Assembly (NCBI GenBank): GCA_029880755.1
Contig: JAOUNW010000095.1
Coordinates: 1 to 7,930, forward strand
DNA: 7,930 nt
Direction: 5' to 3'
Source: Gammaproteobacteria bacterium
GTDB lineage: Bacteria > Pseudomonadota > Gammaproteobacteria > Acidiferrobacterales > SZUA-150
The position numbers were made by a program, and so were the translations under genes. The notes under the pieces were generated by a model, which saw only the letters and a list, made by a program, of their open reading frames with translations, was not told where the DNA came from and did not search any database. Positions 5,850-7,930 of the stretch are shown here, piece after piece (the stretch's first letter is position 1; every line of letters begins with the position of its first letter).

Positions 5850-5861
5850 GGACTTTCTTGT
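5846..5861 (+). repeat. Second inverted repeat sharing an arm with the 5825-5849 repeat
   Basis: ACAAG (5846-5850) and CTTGT (5857-5861) are perfect inverted repeats around GACTTT. The left arm overlaps the right arm of the preceding repeat, so in a transcript the two stems would exclude each other, as in attenuators. Five base pairs alone is weak evidence. Confidence 0.25.
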
Positions 5862-5906
5862 CTTCAGAGCACCTAATTTCTTCGTTGGAATCCGGTATAG
5901 CAGAGC

Positions 5907-7292
5907 ATGAATCAACACCAGGTTATTTTTGATCTTGATCTTATTAATCGGTACAACGTCAGCGGGCCGCGTTATACCTCCTATCCGACAGCTGTTCAGT
6001 TCCACGATGGTTTCCGGGAACAGCAGTTTATTGAAGAGGCCAGGCGTTCTAATGAGCCGCCCCTAAAACCTCTCTCATTGTATTTTCATATCCCTTTTTG
6101 TAATACCGTTTGCTTTTACTGTGGGTGCAACAAGATCGCCACTAAAAATCGTGATCGGGCCGCACCGTATTTGCAACGACTGTTCCTAGAGATCAAGATG
6201 CAGGGAGCATTATTCGACAGAAAGCGTGTCGTTGACCAGTTACATTGGGGTGGAGGCACGCCAACTTTTATCAGTCACGAGGAAATGCGGTCTTTGATGG
6301 CCAAGACCCGCGAACATTTTTCTTTGCATAGCGATGACTCCGGTGAGTATTCCATTGAGATTGATCCCAGGGAGGTCCGGAAAGACACTATTAATCTGCT
6401 TAGGGAGCTGGGGTTCAACCGTATGAGTTTCGGTGTTCAGGATTTCGATCCCAAGGTGCAGCAGGCGGTAAATCGTATTCAGCCGCCAGAAATGACTGCG
6501 TCTGCCCTGGAGCAGGCCAGGACAGCAGGATTTCGTTCAATTAACCTGGATTTGATCTATGGACTTCCGTTTCAGTCTGTTGATAGTTTTTCCCGGACAC
6601 TGGATCAAGTGATTGCCTATAGTCCTGATCGCCTGTCTGTTTTTAATTATGCGCATTTGCCAAAAATGTTTAAGCCTCAAAGGCGCATTAATGAAATAGA
6701 TTTACCCCCTGCGTCGCAAAAGCTCGCCATACTGGAGATGACTATCGAAAAATTGTCACAGGCTGGCTATGTCTATATCGGCATGGATCATTTTGCCAAG
6801 CCGGATGATGAGCTTGCTATCGCCCAGCGACAGGGTACGCTGTATCGTAATTTTCAGGGGTACTCCACGCACGCCGACTGTGATGTTGTAGGCATGGGTA
6901 TTACCGCTATAAGCAGAGTGGGTAATAGTTACAGTCAGAATGCCAAAACAGAGCAGGACTATTATAGGGAAATTGACAATGGTCACTTGGCGATTATCCG
7001 TGGTATTCAATTGAGCGCAGATGACAGATTAAGGCGGGCAGTTATCAGGCAGTTGATTTGTCACTTTGAACTGACATTATCTGATATAGAAAAGGCTCAT
7101 CAGATTAACTTTAGAGAATATTTTGCGGGTGAGTTGGAACAGTTGGCGCAAATGCAGCAGGATGGATTAGTGGAAATTGGCGCAAACGCTATACGTGTAA
7201 CTCCGGTAGGGAAATTATTGGTCCGTAATGTCTGTATGGTGTTTGATCATTATTTACGAATTCGTGATAACCAGTTTTCCAAGGTGATTTGA
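5907..7292 (+). CDS. hemN: Oxygen-independent coproporphyrinogen III oxidase (radical SAM)
   Basis: A 461-residue cytosolic radical SAM enzyme that decarboxylates two propionate side chains of coproporphyrinogen III to give protoporphyrinogen IX without O2, the anaerobic route in heme synthesis. The N-terminal YNVSGPRYTSYPTA (16-29) and LYFHIPFCNTVCFYCGCNK (58-76) are diagnostic: Cys65, Cys69 and Cys72 bind the 4Fe-4S cluster and Cys74 completes the HemN-type CX3CX2CXC motif. Tyr59 and His61 correspond to E. coli Tyr56 and His58. Further motifs are HWGGGTPTF (113-121), EIDPRE (151-156), LGFNRMSFGVQDF (167-179) and LDLIYGLPFQS (214-224). The C-terminal HemN domain is present, and the length matches E. 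coli (about 457), so this is true HemN rather than the shorter HemW. The Shine-Dalgarno before ATG is weak. The fnr-family gene follows 92 bases later; this pairing is familiar in gammaproteobacteria, where FNR/Anr often controls hemN. Confidence 0.96.
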   Translation: MNQHQVIFDLDLINRYNVSGPRYTSYPTAVQFHDGFREQQFIEEARRSNEPPLKPLSLYFHIPFCNTVCFYCGCNKIATKNRDRAAPYLQRLFLEIKMQGALFDRKRVVDQLHWGGGTPTFISHEEMRSLMAKTREHFSLHSDDSGEYSIEIDPREVRKDTINLLRELGFNRMSFGVQDFDPKVQQAVNRIQPPEMTASALEQARTAGFRSINLDLIYGLPFQSVDSFSRTLDQVIAYSPDRLSVFNYAHLPKMFKPQRRINEIDLPPASQKLAILEMTIEKLSQAGYVYIGMDHFAKPDDELAIAQRQGTLYRNFQGYSTHADCDVVGMGITAISRVGNSYSQNAKTEQDYYREIDNGHLAIIRGIQLSADDRLRRAVIRQLICHFELTLSDIEKAHQINFREYFAGELEQLAQMQQDGLVEIGANAIRVTPVGKLLVRNVCMVFDHYLRIRDNQFSKVI

Positions 7293-7324
7293 GCATCGTT
7301 TTTTATTGCCAGAGAATTGGTGCA

Positions 7325-7355
7325 TTGCATTTGCTGGTGAATTCAATAGAATCAC
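7325..7355 (+). promoter_or_regulatory. Candidate fnr promoter with an overlapping FNR-like dyad
   Basis: TTGCAT (7325-7330, three of six to the -35 consensus) and TAGAAT (7347-7352, five of six to TATAAT) are 16 bases apart and would start transcription near 7359. TTCAA (7342-7346), four bases, then ATCAC (7351-7355) matches the FNR box at seven of ten positions and covers the -10, which would fit autorepression as known for E. coli fnr. Both calls are weak. Confidence 0.25.
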
Positions 7356-7384
7356 TTGCTCCTGAGGGATGATGGCGATAAGTA

Positions 7385-7930
7385 ATGAAAAAAATAAATT
7401 CCGCTTCAGTGATTGATTTGAAGAAAATCAAGGCAGCCTGTCAGGACTGTTCGCTACGTGAGCTGTGCCTGCCTCTTGGCCTGGCGGAGCCCGATGTTTC
7501 CAGTATGCAGGATATTATTAAAAGGACCCGAACCTTAACTAAAGGTGAGTTTCTCTATCGGGTTGGCGATCATCTGGAAGGGCTTTATGCTATTCGTACC
7601 GGCACGATCAAAACCTCCGAGATTACCCGCGAAGGTCATATACAAATTACCGGATTTCACTTGCCGGGCGAATTATTGGGTATTGATGCCATAAGCAATG
7701 ATAAGCATCCCTGTGATGCGGTAGCTCTGGAAACCACGGTGGTGTGCGAAATTGCTCTGGACGATCTGGAAGATTTGGCGCGCAAATTGCCGGGACTGCA
7801 AAGACAATTATTGCGAATTATGAGTCGGGAAATCGTTCAGGATGAGGCTTTGTTACTGATGTTAGGCAAGATGAATGCCGATGCCCGATTGGCGGGTTGT
7901 TTGCTGAATCTTTCCGAGCGTTTCCAGAAG
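7385..7930 (+). CDS. fnr: FNR/Anr-family oxygen-sensing transcription regulator, N-terminal part (3' end outside window)
   Basis: The first 182 residues of a CRP/FNR-superfamily activator, open to the window end. Cys19, Cys22 and Cys28 (ACQDCSLRELCLP) plus Cys121 (ETTVVCEI) match the four ligands of the oxygen-labile 4Fe-4S cluster of E. coli FNR (Cys20, 23, 29, 122). The sensor barrel follows: FLYRVGDHLEGLYAIRTGTIKT (56-77) and ITGFHLPGELLGIDAIS (88-104). The dimerisation helix begins near 133, and Asp153 corresponds to Asp154 of E. coli FNR, which controls dimer formation. The DNA-binding helix-turn-helix, about 60 residues, lies beyond the window, so target recognition cannot be judged. 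Cys110 is an extra cysteine where E. coli has Ser. A stop at 7379-7381 fixes ATG 7385 as the first possible start; GAGGG at 7364-7368 is 16 bases away, rather far. With hemN upstream it forms an anaerobic heme and oxygen-response module. Confidence 0.95.
   Translation, partial: MKKINSASVIDLKKIKAACQDCSLRELCLPLGLAEPDVSSMQDIIKRTRTLTKGEFLYRVGDHLEGLYAIRTGTIKTSEITREGHIQITGFHLPGELLGIDAISNDKHPCDAVALETTVVCEIALDDLEDLARKLPGLQRQLLRIMSREIVQDEALLLMLGKMNADARLAGCLLNLSERFQK

Larger units (their letters stand above)
5681..5906. other. Divergent intergenic region between methyltransferase and hemN
   Basis: No gene is supported here. The half nearest the methyltransferase holds a plausible minus-strand promoter (5711-5738). 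The half nearest hemN holds two overlapping inverted repeats (5825-5861). I looked for an FNR/Anr box (TTGAT, four bases, ATCAA), expected upstream of many hemN genes, and found only single half-sites such as TTGAT at 5706-5710. No confident sigma-70 promoter for hemN is visible. Confidence 0.5.

Noticed and set aside
7369..7416. Short frame of 15 codons overlapping the fnr start, next to GAGGG at 7364-7368
   Set aside because: The GAGGG is too close to its ATG codons (0 or 3 bases) and the peptide has no attenuator-like codon run; not enough to call a leader peptide.

Overview
The window reads as a stretch of gammaproteobacterial chromosome of middling GC. The hemN and FNR/Anr-type proteins closely resemble E. 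coli and Pseudomonas versions as I remember them, and the genes are densely packed in ordinary operons. I see no rRNA, tRNA, CRISPR array, insertion sequence or phage gene.

Layout, left to right. (1) The 3' end of a rhodanese-like sulfurtransferase gene (2-217, cut by the window edge), followed by a small exported coiled-coil protein of unknown function (295-735). (2) A 260-base intergenic region (736-995) carrying three separate inverted repeats. (3) A same-strand TRAP transporter operon at 996-4756: a TatT-type TPR lipoprotein, the DctP-type solute-binding protein, DctQ and DctM. Spacings are short and dctQ/dctM overlap by ATGA. The operon ends with an easily missed 29-codon single-membrane-span protein (4774-4863) with a strong ribosome binding site. 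(4) A convergent class I SAM-dependent methyltransferase (4868-5680, minus strand) whose stop codon lies 4 bases from that of the small protein. (5) A 226-base divergent intergenic region (5681-5906) with overlapping inverted repeats. (6) hemN, the oxygen-independent coproporphyrinogen III oxidase (5907-7292), then the first 182 codons of an FNR/Anr-family oxygen-sensing regulator (7385 to the window end).

How the genes fit together. The TRAP operon is of the TPAT type (TRAP with a TPR partner), described from Treponema pallidum TatT/TatP. The lipoprotein is thought to pair with the binding protein in the periplasm, and DctQ/DctM form the Na+- or H+-coupled membrane importer. The binding protein has Trp where carboxylate-binding TRAP proteins have a conserved Arg, so the ligand is probably not a simple organic acid recognised in the usual way. 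hemN and fnr/anr form the familiar anaerobic or micro-oxic heme module. The rhodanese, the methyltransferase and the small exported protein have no evident functional link to the transporter.

Most of the window is well explained. The items least explained by known biology are the 29-residue protein at the end of the TRAP operon, the inverted repeats upstream of that operon and upstream of hemN, and the unrecognised exported protein at 295-735.
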